Part shown: positions 53,191 through 62,051 of the stretch, in pieces | Numbering within the stretch: position 1 is the stretch's first letter | Layout: each line of letters opens with the position of its first letter | Origin: CAZHFW01 sp964531675 | Lineage (GTDB): Bacteria > Planctomycetota > Phycisphaerae > Phycisphaerales > UBA1924 | Direction: 5' to 3' | NCBI GenBank assembly: GCA_964531675.1 | Contig: CAZHFW010000009.1 | Location: 1-64,000 of the forward strand | DNA: 64,000 bases | Program-made: the position numbers and the translations under genes | The notes under the pieces: model-generated | Seen by the model: only the letters and a program-made list of their open reading frames with translations | Told to the model about the DNA's origin: nothing | The model's database searches: none

Positions 53191-53925
53191 ATGGCAGATC
53201 AATCAGATCCAACTTCAGGACCGGAGCAGAAGCCCCCAGCCAAGGCTGGCGAGCCCGAGACGTACGAGGTCATCGAGCCGCCGTCTGCGCCGGCCAAGCC
53301 CTCGGCGTCGATCAGCGCGCCCAAGCTCCTGAGCGATTTCGATGAGGACGCCGACTTCGATCACGATCCCGCGGTCAAGGCGGCCCAAGGCAAGGTCAAA
53401 GTCGGACCGCCGCTGATCGAGGGCGAGGACGACGACGATGTGTTCGTGAAGCCCGGGCTTGGTGACGAGAGGCTCTGGGCAATCGTCGGCGTGGTGCTCA
53501 TGATCGCCTCGGTGATCGCGACGCTGGTCTTCAAGAACGAGGCAGCGGGCAACACCGCGTGGCGGGCGATCCTGGTCGGAGCGCAGTGCTTTGTGCACGC
53601 GGGGACCGGCGTCGCGGCGATCGGGGCCGCGGCCAGCCTCGGGCAGATGAGGCTCGGAAAGGTTGAACTGGCGGCGGCCCGGATGTTCGCGCTGGTCGGG
53701 CTTTTCCAGCTCATCTTCCACCTCAACCTTCCGATCACCAACTCCAAGGTCGAGGAGATTGTGCTGGCCGGGATGGCGTATCTCATCGGCCTGCGCGTGC
53801 TCTTCCGTCGCCCCAACGACCAGACCATGATCATCGCGGGCTTCCATTTCCTGGGATGGCTCGCGGTGTACCTGATCGGGTTCCTCTACGCCGCAGCCAA
53901 TCAGCCGGCGGTGACGACGTCATGA
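53191..53925 (+). CDS. Multi-pass membrane protein with acidic N-terminus
   Basis: The 244-residue protein has a Pro/Ser/Asp-rich cytosolic N-terminus (about 90 residues, including LLSDFDEDADFDHDP and EGEDDDDVFVKP). About five transmembrane helices follow, starting LWAIVGVVLMIASVIATLVF. No family is recognised. The ATG follows GGGAG. It sits 24 bp after apgM and 13 bp before galK, so it is co-transcribed, but neither neighbour explains it. Confidence 0.6.
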   Translation: MADQSDPTSGPEQKPPAKAGEPETYEVIEPPSAPAKPSASISAPKLLSDFDEDADFDHDPAVKAAQGKVKVGPPLIEGEDDDDVFVKPGLGDERLWAIVGVVLMIASVIATLVFKNEAAGNTAWRAILVGAQCFVHAGTGVAAIGAAASLGQMRLGKVELAAARMFALVGLFQLIFHLNLPITNSKVEEIVLAGMAYLIGLRVLFRRPNDQTMIIAGFHFLGWLAVYLIGFLYAAANQPAVTTS

Positions 53926-53938
53926 ACGGGGACCGCGC

Positions 53939-55132
53939 GTGAACGATTCCTCGCTCACTGCCCGCGTCGCGGCTGCGTTCGGCGCGGCGTTCAGCGCCCG
54001 TCCTACGCACGTCGCACGTGCGCCCGGGCGCGTCAACCTGATCGGTGACCACACCGACTACAACATGGGCTTTGTTCTGCCCATGGCGATCGATCGCGAC
54101 TGCGTCGCGCTGGCGCGGGCGCGGACCGATGGCGTCGTCCGGGTGCTCGCGGTGGATCTGCGCAAGCAAGTCGAATGGCGGGCTGCCGATGATCCGGCCC
54201 TGGTCCGGCGCAGGCTTCTGGAAGTCGATCAGCGCTGGGCGACCTATGTGCTGGGCGTTCTGGCGTGCATGGCTTCGCGGCATCCGGCGGGCTTTGAGGC
54301 CGTGACGCGGGCGGGGATGGACCTGGCGGTGGGGAGCGATGTGCCTCTGGGTTCCGGGCTCTCCAGTTCCGCGTCTCTGGAAGTCAGCGTTGCGACGCTG
54401 CTCGAGTCGATGGCGGGAAAACGCCTCACCGCGATCGAGAAGGCGCTGGCGTGCCAGCGGGCCGAGCACGAGTTTGCGGGCGTGCCTTGCGGGATCATGG
54501 ACATGCTCGTCTCGGCCGCGGGCGTCGCGGGGCACGCGCTGCTCATCGATTGCCGGTCGAACAGCGTGCTTCCCGCGCCGCTTCCCGCACCCGATCAGGC
54601 GCTGGTCGTGGTGATCAACTCGAACGCCAAGCACGAGCTCGCGGGCGGGGAGTACGCCCAGCGCCGCGCGGGCTGCGAGCGTGCGGCGATGCTGCTCGGG
54701 GTGACGTCTCTGCGCGAGAGCCAGGAGGACCCGGTCTCGGTGCGAGGCCTGCCCGAGGATCTCAAGCCCCTGGTCCGGCACGTGGTGGGGGAGTCTCACC
54801 GGGTCACGGACGCGTTCGACGCTCTGCACCGCGGGCAGCTCGATCGCTTCGGGAGGTTGATGAATCAGTCGCACGCGTCGCTCCGGGACGACTACCGCGT
54901 GAGCTGCGCCGAGCTGGATTTCCTCGCCAGCCGCCTGGAGCGGACCCCGGGCGTTTTCGGGGCCCGGATGACCGGCGGCGGCTTTGGCGGAAGCGTGGTG
55001 GCGCTGGCACGCCCGGAGGCGATGGACGCCATCCGGGAGCACATCCCCGACGCGTATCGCTCAAAATTCGGGCTGGATTGCACGATCATGACCCCGGTCG
55101 CCTCCCCGGGGGCGGGACCGGTTACGCTTTGA
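53939..55132 (+). CDS. galK: Galactokinase
   Basis: The 397-residue GHMP kinase starts at GTG. The galactokinase signature GRVNLIGDHTDYN is at 30-42, the ATP loop PLGSGLSSSASLEV at 136-149, a catalytic Asp follows in CGIMDM near residue 186, and motif 3 is ARMTGGGFGGSVVAL. It phosphorylates galactose at C1 for the Leloir route. No galT or galE is beside it; the next gene is a nucleotide-sugar dehydrogenase. Confidence 0.92.
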   Translation: MNDSSLTARVAAAFGAAFSARPTHVARAPGRVNLIGDHTDYNMGFVLPMAIDRDCVALARARTDGVVRVLAVDLRKQVEWRAADDPALVRRRLLEVDQRWATYVLGVLACMASRHPAGFEAVTRAGMDLAVGSDVPLGSGLSSSASLEVSVATLLESMAGKRLTAIEKALACQRAEHEFAGVPCGIMDMLVSAAGVAGHALLIDCRSNSVLPAPLPAPDQALVVVINSNAKHELAGGEYAQRRAGCERAAMLLGVTSLRESQEDPVSVRGLPEDLKPLVRHVVGESHRVTDAFDALHRGQLDRFGRLMNQSHASLRDDYRVSCAELDFLASRLERTPGVFGARMTGGGFGGSVVALARPEAMDAIREHIPDAYRSKFGLDCTIMTPVASPGAGPVTL

Positions 55133-55174
55133 GTTCAAGGCCCATTCCGGGCCTGAAGGGGTGTTGCGGCAGCG

Positions 55175-56506
55175 ATGGCACAGACGCACGCGGAGCGGAT
55201 GCTTGCAGGGATCAACGACCGATCGCTCGTCGTCGGCGTGATCGGTCTGGGCTACGTCGGGCTTCCCATGGTCCGCGCGGTGCATCGCGCCGGGTTCCGC
55301 GTCGTGGGATTCGACATCGACGCAACCAAGATCGCCGACCTGAAGGCAGGGCGTGCCTATCTGAAGCACCTGGGAGAGGACCTGGTCCGCGAGCTGGCTG
55401 CGTCTTCCCGTTTCACGCCCACGAACGTTCCCGCCGAGCTGCGCGGCTGCGATGTGTTCATCCTGTGCGTGCCGACGCCGCTGGGCGCGCATCACGACCC
55501 TGATCTGACCTACGTCGAACGCTCAACCGAGTTAGTTGCGGGCGTCGCCAGGCCCGGGTCATTGGTGGTGCTCACGAGCACGAGCTATCCGGGCACGACG
55601 CGCGAGGTGTGCCTGCCGATCCTGGAAAAGGCGGGGCGGAAGCTCGGAACTGATCTGTTCGTGTCCTTCAGCCCCGAGCGCGAGGATCCGGGTCGTCAGG
55701 GCGTTGAGACGCGCACGATTCCCAGGCTTCACGGCGGGCTCGACGAGGCCAGCTCGAAGCTCGGCGCCGCGTTCTTCGCGTCGTGCGTGGAGAAGGTGAT
55801 CCCGGTCGAGTCCGCGGAAGTCGCGGAGGCTGCCAAACTGCTGGAGAACATCTACCGCGCCGTCAACATCGCGCTCGTGAACGAGCTCAAGCCTGTGCTG
55901 GGCGCGATGGGCATCGACGTCTGGCAGGTGATCCGGGCGGCCTCGACCAAGCCCTTCGGGTTTCAGCCCTTCTATCCGGGCCCTGGTCTGGGCGGGCATT
56001 GCATCCCCATCGACCCGTTCTATCTGACCTGGAAGGCCCGAGAGTTCGGGCAAGCCACGCGGTTCATCGAGCTGGCGGGCGAGATCAACTCGCGGATGCC
56101 CGCGTCGGTCGTGGACCGAACCATCGGCGCGCTCAACGAGGACGGCAAGTCCGTCAAGAACGCCCGCGTGCTCGTGATCGGCCTGGCCTACAAGCCCGAC
56201 ATCGACGACGTGCGCGAGACGCCGGCTGCGGAGATCATCAAGCTCCTGCTCGAACGCGGCGCCGATGTCTCGTTCCACGACCCGCACGTGCCCAAGTTCG
56301 CGGGCATGCGCAAGTATCCCAACTTCAATATGGACTCCACGCCTCTGACCCCCGCGGCGGTCGCGGGCGCGGACGCGGTTCTGATCGTGACCGATCACGC
56401 AGCGGTTGATTACACGCTCCTGGCCGAGCGGGCTGCGTTGATCGTGGACACCCGTGACGCGATGCGGCGCGTCGCTTCCTGCAAGGCAAGGGTGGTGAAG
56501 GCGTGA
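55175..56506 (+). CDS. Nucleotide-sugar dehydrogenase (UDP-N-acetyl-glucosamine/mannosamine 6-dehydrogenase type)
   Basis: The 443-residue protein has the NAD fold VGVIGLGYVGLPMVRAVHRA at 20-39, SPEREDPGRQG, VESAEVAEAAKLLENIYRAV and the catalytic Cys276 in GLGGHCIPIDPFYLTWKARE. The SPEREDPG and GGHCIPIDP patterns place it in the WbpA/WbpO group that oxidises UDP-HexNAc to uronic acids, rather than UDP-glucose dehydrogenase. The product feeds surface polysaccharide. Its stop overlaps the BtpA-like gene by 4 bp (GTGA). Confidence 0.9.
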   Translation: MAQTHAERMLAGINDRSLVVGVIGLGYVGLPMVRAVHRAGFRVVGFDIDATKIADLKAGRAYLKHLGEDLVRELAASSRFTPTNVPAELRGCDVFILCVPTPLGAHHDPDLTYVERSTELVAGVARPGSLVVLTSTSYPGTTREVCLPILEKAGRKLGTDLFVSFSPEREDPGRQGVETRTIPRLHGGLDEASSKLGAAFFASCVEKVIPVESAEVAEAAKLLENIYRAVNIALVNELKPVLGAMGIDVWQVIRAASTKPFGFQPFYPGPGLGGHCIPIDPFYLTWKAREFGQATRFIELAGEINSRMPASVVDRTIGALNEDGKSVKNARVLVIGLAYKPDIDDVRETPAAEIIKLLLERGADVSFHDPHVPKFAGMRKYPNFNMDSTPLTPAAVAGADAVLIVTDHAAVDYTLLAERAALIVDTRDAMRRVASCKARVVKA

Positions 56507-57300
56507 GTGTGCTCCCTTCCAAAGCGTTGATCGGCATGGTGCACGTGGGCGCGCTCCCCGGCACGCCCCATTCCCGCAAGAGCGTGAGCAAGCTCGTCGC
56601 CGAGGCGACCAGCGAGGCCAAAGTCCTCCTCTCGGCGGGCTTTGACGCGATCATCATCGAGAACATGCACGATCGGCCCTATGTCCACGGCGTCAAGGGC
56701 CCGGAGATCGTCGCCGCGATGACCGCGGTGGCGTTGACGATCCGCGAGATCGCCCCCGAGCTCCCGCTGGGCATCCAGATTCTCTCCGGAGGCAATCGCG
56801 AGGCGATCGCGGTCGCGCACGCGTCCGGGGCCCAGTTCATCCGGTGCGAGAACTTTGTCTTCAGCCACGTGGCCGACGAGGGGCTCCTGGTCAAGGCCGA
56901 GGCGGGGGAGCTTCTGCGATACCGCAAGTCGATCGATGCCGACGACGTTCTGATCTTCGCGGACATCAAGAAGAAGCACGCCTCCCACGCGATCACCGCG
57001 GACGTCTCGCTCGCCGAGGCGGTCGAGGCGGCCGAGTTCTTCAGCGCCGATGGGGTCATCATCACCGGCGCCGCGACGGGAAAGCCCACGAGCCCCGAGG
57101 ATCTGGCCCAGGCACGCGGCGCGACCAAGCTCCCGGTGCTGGTGGGCTCGGGTGTCACGCCCGATCAGGTCAAGACGCTCTTCAAGCACGCGGACGGCCT
57201 GATCGTCGGCTCGTTCGTGAAACAGGGCGGGCGCTGGGATCGCCCGGTGGATCCGGAGCGGTGCAAGAAGCTCGTCGTCGCGGCACGCCGCGCCCGGTGA
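56503..57300 (+). CDS. BtpA/SgcQ family protein
   Basis: The 265-residue TIM-barrel-type protein starts at GTG. ALIGMVHVGALPGTPHSR, GFDAIIIENMHDRPYV, FIRCENFVFSHVADEGLL and DGVIITGAATGKPT are diagnostic. BtpA was named for photosystem I accumulation in cyanobacteria, but relatives occur widely in non-phototrophs and some act in sugar operons (SgcQ). The coupled dehydrogenase suggests a carbohydrate role; the reaction is unknown. Confidence 0.9.
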   Translation: MSVLPSKALIGMVHVGALPGTPHSRKSVSKLVAEATSEAKVLLSAGFDAIIIENMHDRPYVHGVKGPEIVAAMTAVALTIREIAPELPLGIQILSGGNREAIAVAHASGAQFIRCENFVFSHVADEGLLVKAEAGELLRYRKSIDADDVLIFADIKKKHASHAITADVSLAEAVEAAEFFSADGVIITGAATGKPTSPEDLAQARGATKLPVLVGSGVTPDQVKTLFKHADGLIVGSFVKQGGRWDRPVDPERCKKLVVAARRAR

Positions 57301-57324
57301 GGTTGAACCAGAACCGGAGCCTTT

Positions 57325-58956
57325 GTGCTGCCCATCCTGATCATCCTGGCCTTCGGCGTGCTGTACGTGCACGACGGATTGCCGCACCCGTTTCTCGAGG
57401 TCGGCGCCGACCCTCGGGCGGTGATCATCGGGGCGGTGTCGCCGATGGTCACGCTGATCGGAGCGCTCTGGCTTGCGGTCCTCTTTCTGGACCGGAGGCT
57501 CGACCGGGCCGGACGCTTCTCGGATGCGATGCTCGCGGAAAAGCTGGTCGCCTACTCGCGGGTCGCGGCCCTCTTTGTCCACGCCTCGGCGGTGCTGGCG
57601 ATGGGGCTTCCCCGCGCGGTGCGCAGCGTGCTTGGCGATCACGTCTTCCTGGACGAGCTGGTGTGCCTGATCCCGGTGTCCGTCGCGTGGTTTGCCGGGT
57701 GGTGGATCATCTATCCGGTGGAGCGGCGTCTGCGTGAAGCGGTGGTGCTCCGGCATCTGGAGTCGGGTCGTCCGGTGTATCCGTTTCCGAGACGGATGCG
57801 CTACACGTGGGTGTCGTTCCGCACGCAGGTCCTGTTCTTCTTCCTCCCGCTGGCGGGGCTGATGGCGTGGACCGAGTTCTCGACGCTCGCGATTCTGAGG
57901 CTTCCCGAGGCTTGGCGTGCGGAGTGGCGCGAGCCCGCGCTGGCGACTCTTGCCCATCTGGCGGGGATCGCGATGGTCCTGTTCTCGATGCCTTTGGCGC
58001 TGCGCTTTGTGTGGGACACCGCGCCCCTCGGCGATAGCCCCTTGACGCGCAGGCTTCTGGCCTTGTGCGCCGAGTACCGCGTCCGCGTGCGCCGGCTCCT
58101 GGTCTGGCGCACCGACGGCGTGATCGTGAACGGTGCGGTCGTGGGGGTGGTGCGTCCCTTCCGCTATATCCTGCTCACCGACGCCTTGCTCGATCAGCTT
58201 TCCACGAGGCAGATCGAGGCGGTCATGGCGCACGAGGTCGCCCACGTCCGCTGCCGGCACATGCTCTGGCTTGCGGTCTGCGTGCTCGCGACCATCCTCG
58301 GGACGGGTGTGATCGCGGATCTGGTGCTGCACGCAGCGGGGCAGGCCGAGTCGGAAAGCCTGGAGATCTCCGCCGCCGTGACGTTCTTCACGTTCGGGAC
58401 GCTCTTCCTGACGTTCGGAGCGGCGAGCCGGATCTTTGAGAGGCAAGCCGACACGTTCGCAGCTCGCCACATGAGCGTGGCGTTGCCCAAGCCCGCAGGC
58501 CATACCCCCGCAAGCCAGGCACCCGCAAGCCAGGCCCCCGCAAGCCAGGCCCCCGCAAGCCAGGCGCCGATGGCTGCTCCGGTCATCATCGCTCCCGAGG
58601 GACTCCTGGCTGCGGCCGCGGATTTGGTCGCAGAGCCCGCGTCTCAAGCATCGATCCCGCCCGAGATGAGTCCATCGGGGTCGACGCCGTCGATTCCCGA
58701 CGCACCGGACGGGCGATTTACGTTCCCCGGCGTCGCGAGCATGGCCGATGCGCTCCGGAACGTCGCGGCGTTGAACGGCATCTCGCCCTCCCGGTTCACC
58801 TGGAGGCATGGCTCCATTGCGCAGCGGATCACGCACCTGGAGTCGCTTCTCGGGACGGGGCTGGAACAGGCGCCGATCGACCGCCGGGCCAGGTTCGTGA
58901 AACGTGCTTCTCTTCTGACGCTCATCCTGAGCGTCGTCGCGATCATTCTGCTCTGA
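57325..58956 (+). CDS. M48 family membrane metalloprotease
   Basis: The 543-residue protein starts at GTG with several transmembrane helices before and after the zinc motif AVMAHEVAHVRCRHM (His303, Glu304 and His307), and FERQADTFAARHM later supplies the third ligand. This fits HtpX/Ste24-like M48 proteases of membrane quality control. The C-terminal cytosolic part is unusual: four tandem PASQA units (58507-58566), a Pro/Ala stretch, then an amphipathic segment and a final transmembrane helix. The gene lies 24 bp after btpA. Confidence 0.88.
   Translation: MLPILIILAFGVLYVHDGLPHPFLEVGADPRAVIIGAVSPMVTLIGALWLAVLFLDRRLDRAGRFSDAMLAEKLVAYSRVAALFVHASAVLAMGLPRAVRSVLGDHVFLDELVCLIPVSVAWFAGWWIIYPVERRLREAVVLRHLESGRPVYPFPRRMRYTWVSFRTQVLFFFLPLAGLMAWTEFSTLAILRLPEAWRAEWREPALATLAHLAGIAMVLFSMPLALRFVWDTAPLGDSPLTRRLLALCAEYRVRVRRLLVWRTDGVIVNGAVVGVVRPFRYILLTDALLDQLSTRQIEAVMAHEVAHVRCRHMLWLAVCVLATILGTGVIADLVLHAAGQAESESLEISAAVTFFTFGTLFLTFGAASRIFERQADTFAARHMSVALPKPAGHTPASQAPASQAPASQAPASQAPMAAPVIIAPEGLLAAAADLVAEPASQASIPPEMSPSGSTPSIPDAPDGRFTFPGVASMADALRNVAALNGISPSRFTWRHGSIAQRITHLESLLGTGLEQAPIDRRARFVKRASLLTLILSVVAIILL
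58507..58566 (+). repeat. 15-bp tandem repeat, four copies, in M48 protease gene
   Basis: CCCGCAAGCCAGGCN is repeated four times without a break, in frame, encoding PASQA each time. The copies differ only in the last base (A, C, C, G), suggesting recent slippage expansion. Confidence 0.95.
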
Positions 58957-58974
58957 GGTATGCGAGAATCCACC

Positions 58975-60183
58975 ATGCCCATCTCCGCACAGGAACAGCG
59001 CGTTCTGGATCTCATCCGCTCCCGGGGCCCCGCGCTGCTGGAGGATTTGAAGCTCCACGTCGGGCTCCCGACCGGAGGCGGGAACACCGCGGCCCTGGAC
59101 GAGACCCGCGAACGCTTCGCGGTCAGGCTTCGGGCGCTGGGAGCCACCACGAGCTTCGTGCCCGGTGATCCGAGACCATCCTGGCTCTTTGGTGCGGAGG
59201 TTGGCCCATCCACGCCTCCGACCATGAACGCCAAGCGGCTGGTCGAGGGCTTGCCCCGCATCCTGCTCAGCGGCCATCTGGACACGGTGCACGATCCCGC
59301 GGGGAGTTTCCGCTCGCTCTCGATCGCCTCGGATGGCAAGACCGCGACCGGCCCGGGCTGCGTCGACATGAAGGGCGGGCTGGTGGTGGCGGTGGGGGCG
59401 CTCGAGGCGCTCGAGGCTGTGGGCGTGCGCTCTTCGTGGTCGTTCGTGATGAACAGCGACGAGGAAACCGGCTCGTTCTGCTCGGACCGGGCCCTCCGCG
59501 AGATCGCCAAGGGTCACGACGTCGGGCTCGTGTTCGAGCCGGCGTTGCCCGATGGATCTCTTGTGACGCATCGGCCCGGATCGGGCCAGTTCTTCGTGGA
59601 GTGCACGGGAAAGTCGGCGCACGTCGGACGCGACTTCACCAAGGGCGTCTCCGCGGTGACCGCGCTGGCCGAGAGGCTCGTGGAGATCTCGCGCTGGCCC
59701 GACGCATCGCGAGGGCTGGTGGTGAGTGTTGGGCCGCTCGAGGGGGGACGCGTGACCAACGCGGTGCCGGATCGGGCCCGGGCGTGGGGGAACGTGCGCT
59801 ATCCCGAGACGGGGATGATGGACGAGCTCAGGCAGCGTTACGCGTCGATCTCAACGCCCGCGGGCGTGCTGCCCGGGTGCGTGGTGGAGTCGACGTTCAA
59901 TCGCCCCGCCAAGCCTTTGACGCCCCGCGTGCAGAAGCTGGCCGAGTGCGCCCGCGAAGTTTCGACGGACCTGGGGCAGCCGATGCCCTTCGGCACGACC
60001 GGGGGCGTCTGCGACGGGAACAACCTCCAGGCCGAGGGCCTTCCCGTGATCGACACCCTCGGCCCCCGAGGCGGCGGTTTGCACACGCCTACGGAGTGGA
60101 TCGAGCTCGCGAGCCTTGTCGAGCGCTGCCAGCTCACCGCCTTGCTCATGATGAGGCTGAGCAGCCGTCAGTACGTGGTCTAA
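58975..60183 (+). CDS. M20 family peptidase (carboxypeptidase G2-like)
   Basis: The 402-residue protein has the co-catalytic zinc motifs: LLSGHLDTVHD, GPGCVDMKGGLVVAVGALEA, MNSDEETGS, a metal Glu in LVFEPALPDGSLVTHRPG, and a C-terminal GGVCDGNNL with RGGGLHTPTEW. Family members remove C-terminal amino acids, often Glu, from peptides or folates. An ATG at 58960 is also in frame; it would leave too short a gap after the GAGG site, so 58975 is preferred. It follows the M48 gene by 18 bp. Confidence 0.85.
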   Translation: MPISAQEQRVLDLIRSRGPALLEDLKLHVGLPTGGGNTAALDETRERFAVRLRALGATTSFVPGDPRPSWLFGAEVGPSTPPTMNAKRLVEGLPRILLSGHLDTVHDPAGSFRSLSIASDGKTATGPGCVDMKGGLVVAVGALEALEAVGVRSSWSFVMNSDEETGSFCSDRALREIAKGHDVGLVFEPALPDGSLVTHRPGSGQFFVECTGKSAHVGRDFTKGVSAVTALAERLVEISRWPDASRGLVVSVGPLEGGRVTNAVPDRARAWGNVRYPETGMMDELRQRYASISTPAGVLPGCVVESTFNRPAKPLTPRVQKLAECAREVSTDLGQPMPFGTTGGVCDGNNLQAEGLPVIDTLGPRGGGLHTPTEWIELASLVERCQLTALLMMRLSSRQYVV

Positions 60184-60268
60184 AGGCTGATCCGCGCGGC
60201 CCTCCTTCCGAGCTTTCCGCCCGAAAACGGGGCGGAAGCCGGCGCCGGGGCCGAATATGCGAAGCCAA

Positions 60269-60294
60269 GCCCTTTCGTCGCTCGATGAAAGGGC
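60269..60294. promoter_or_regulatory. Inverted repeat upstream of aminotransferase
   Basis: GCCCTTTC and GAAAGGGC are perfect 8-bp arms 10 bp apart, 44 bp before the aminotransferase ATG. Lack of a T tract argues against a terminator for the M20 gene, so an operator or leader hairpin is possible. Confidence 0.35.
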
Positions 60295-60337
60295 CGACAT
60301 ATCCTTCAGGACGCAAATCCAACGGACGGAGCCGAAC

Positions 60338-61912
60338 ATGTCGCATGCTGCTGCCTCGACCCATTCACCCTCGACCATCAACGGCGCGCCGGTCGGCGCG
60401 ACGACGGTCGGTTCGCAGCTCCACAGCTCCGCCGCGGTCCGCGCGGGCGTGAAGGCGATCGTGGACGAGCTCAAGGCCAAGTCGGCCCTGATCACCGACT
60501 CGCGCCCCGCCAACCCGGCGCTCAAGGAGACGTACGAGGCGCTGATGAAGCGGGCCGCGGATGTTCGCGGCCGTCCGCTGCTGTATCCCTACGTGGGCTC
60601 CGGCGCGGGCAACGGCGCGCTGGTCGAGCTCGCGGATGGGTCGGTCAAGTGGGACATGATCTGCGGCATCGGCGTGCACTTCTTCGGGCACTCCGACGCC
60701 GACATGGCCGAGGCGGCCCTCCTGTCCGGCATTGACGACACCGTCAAGCACGGCAACCTGCAATCCAACTTCGAGGCCTACGCCTTCGCCGAGTGCCTCC
60801 TCAACGAGGCCAAGAAGCACTCCAAGCTCAAGCACGCCTACATCGCGACCGGCGGCGCGATGGCCAACGAGAACGCCCTGAAGGTCTGCTTCCAGAAGAA
60901 GTTCCTGGACAACCTCCAGTCCCTGGGCGGCGGCGCGAACATCAAGCCCGAAACGCTTCTGGCCAACTGCTCGCCCAACATGCGCGTCCTGGCCTTCAAG
61001 GACTGCTTCATGGGCCGTTCGCTCACGATGGCGAACATCGGCGACAACCACCAGGGCCGCGAGGGTCTCCCCGGCGCGATCCCGGTGGACTACATGCCGT
61101 TCTGGGATTCCGCAGCGGCGGAGCGGATGGGCTCGGGCCCCGCGGGCAAGAAGAAGTTCATTGACATGAGCGTGTGGCACCTGGAGCAGTTCATCCACCG
61201 CTATCCGGGCTCGCACGCGTGCTTCATCTTCGAGCTCGTGCAGGGCGAGGGCGGCTTCCACGTCGGCGATCGCGACTACTTCAAGGCCCTCATGGACGTC
61301 TGCAAGAACCACAAGATCGCGGTGTGGGACGACGAGATCCAGACCTTCGGCCGCACCAAGCGCATGTTCGCGTACGAGATGTTTGACCTGGGCGACTACG
61401 TCGACGTCTTCTGCGTGGGCAAGATGACCCAGGCCTGCGTCACCATGTGGACCGAGGCCTTCAATCCCAAGTCAGCGATTCTCTCGGGCACGTTCACGGG
61501 CGAGGGCCTGTCCTTCCGCGTCGGCCAGCGGGTCGTCGAGCGTCTGCGTGACGGCGGGTACTACGGCGACAACGGCCTCATCGCCAAGCACGAGGCCGCG
61601 TTCCGCACCCACGCCAAGGCCCTCATCGACAAGCACCCCGAGTGGTTCCCCGCGGTCGCCGAACTCAACGGCGGCGGCGAGAAGCTCATCGGCGGCACCG
61701 GCGGCATGATGCGCTTCACGCCCTACGGCGGCAACAAGGAGAAGATCCTCAAGGCCGCCAAGACCTGCTTCGAGGAAGGCGTGATCCTGTTCTACTGCGG
61801 CCACGGCCCGTACCACGTCCGCATGCTGCCGCCGCTGGGCGTCATGAAGCTCGAGGACTGGCCCAAGGTCTTCGCGTGCATCGAGCGCGGCATGGCCAAG
61901 GCCGGGGCCTGA
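60338..61912 (+). CDS. Class III PLP aminotransferase
   Basis: The 524-residue protein has the class III layout: LLYPYVGSGAGNGALVELAD, a substrate loop GGAMANENALKVCFQKKF, then DDEIQTFGRTKRMF with the cofactor Asp. The probable PLP Lys is Lys362, in CVGKMTQACV. GTFTGEGLSFRVGQRVVERL follows. It is longer than acetylornithine or 4-aminobutyrate aminotransferases (about 400-450) because of an N-terminal extension (about 60 residues) and an insert. The substrate cannot be named; lysine- or omega-amino-acid-type donors are typical. The ATG follows GGACGGAG. It uses strongly C-ending codons, suggesting high expression. Confidence 0.85.
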   Translation: MSHAAASTHSPSTINGAPVGATTVGSQLHSSAAVRAGVKAIVDELKAKSALITDSRPANPALKETYEALMKRAADVRGRPLLYPYVGSGAGNGALVELADGSVKWDMICGIGVHFFGHSDADMAEAALLSGIDDTVKHGNLQSNFEAYAFAECLLNEAKKHSKLKHAYIATGGAMANENALKVCFQKKFLDNLQSLGGGANIKPETLLANCSPNMRVLAFKDCFMGRSLTMANIGDNHQGREGLPGAIPVDYMPFWDSAAAERMGSGPAGKKKFIDMSVWHLEQFIHRYPGSHACFIFELVQGEGGFHVGDRDYFKALMDVCKNHKIAVWDDEIQTFGRTKRMFAYEMFDLGDYVDVFCVGKMTQACVTMWTEAFNPKSAILSGTFTGEGLSFRVGQRVVERLRDGGYYGDNGLIAKHEAAFRTHAKALIDKHPEWFPAVAELNGGGEKLIGGTGGMMRFTPYGGNKEKILKAAKTCFEEGVILFYCGHGPYHVRMLPPLGVMKLEDWPKVFACIERGMAKAGA

Positions 61913-61939
61913 TCGCAAATCCCGCCCGAGTCCAACGAG

Positions 61940-61969
61940 CCCTCCGCGCAAGCGGAGGGTTTTTCGTTT
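61940..61969 (+). terminator. Intrinsic terminator of aminotransferase
   Basis: CCCTCCGC and GCGGAGGG form 8-bp arms around GCAA, followed by TTTTTCGTTT, 28 bp after the stop. Confidence 0.93.
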
Positions 61970-62051
61970 CACGCCCCAAGTTTCAGAATCAGGCCCTCAG
62001 GCACCGCGCTTCGGATGACTGCGGCATCACTACCCCAGCAAGCGAGCAGGC

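Noticed and set aside
57325..58956. PASQA repeat considered as a CRISPR-like or mobile repeat
   Set aside because: Units are contiguous, in frame and only 15 bp, with no spacers.
56410..59622. 1070-codon minus-strand open frame
   Set aside because: Low-complexity Arg/His/Asp-rich translation, antisense to BtpA, M48 and M20 genes with intact catalytic motifs.
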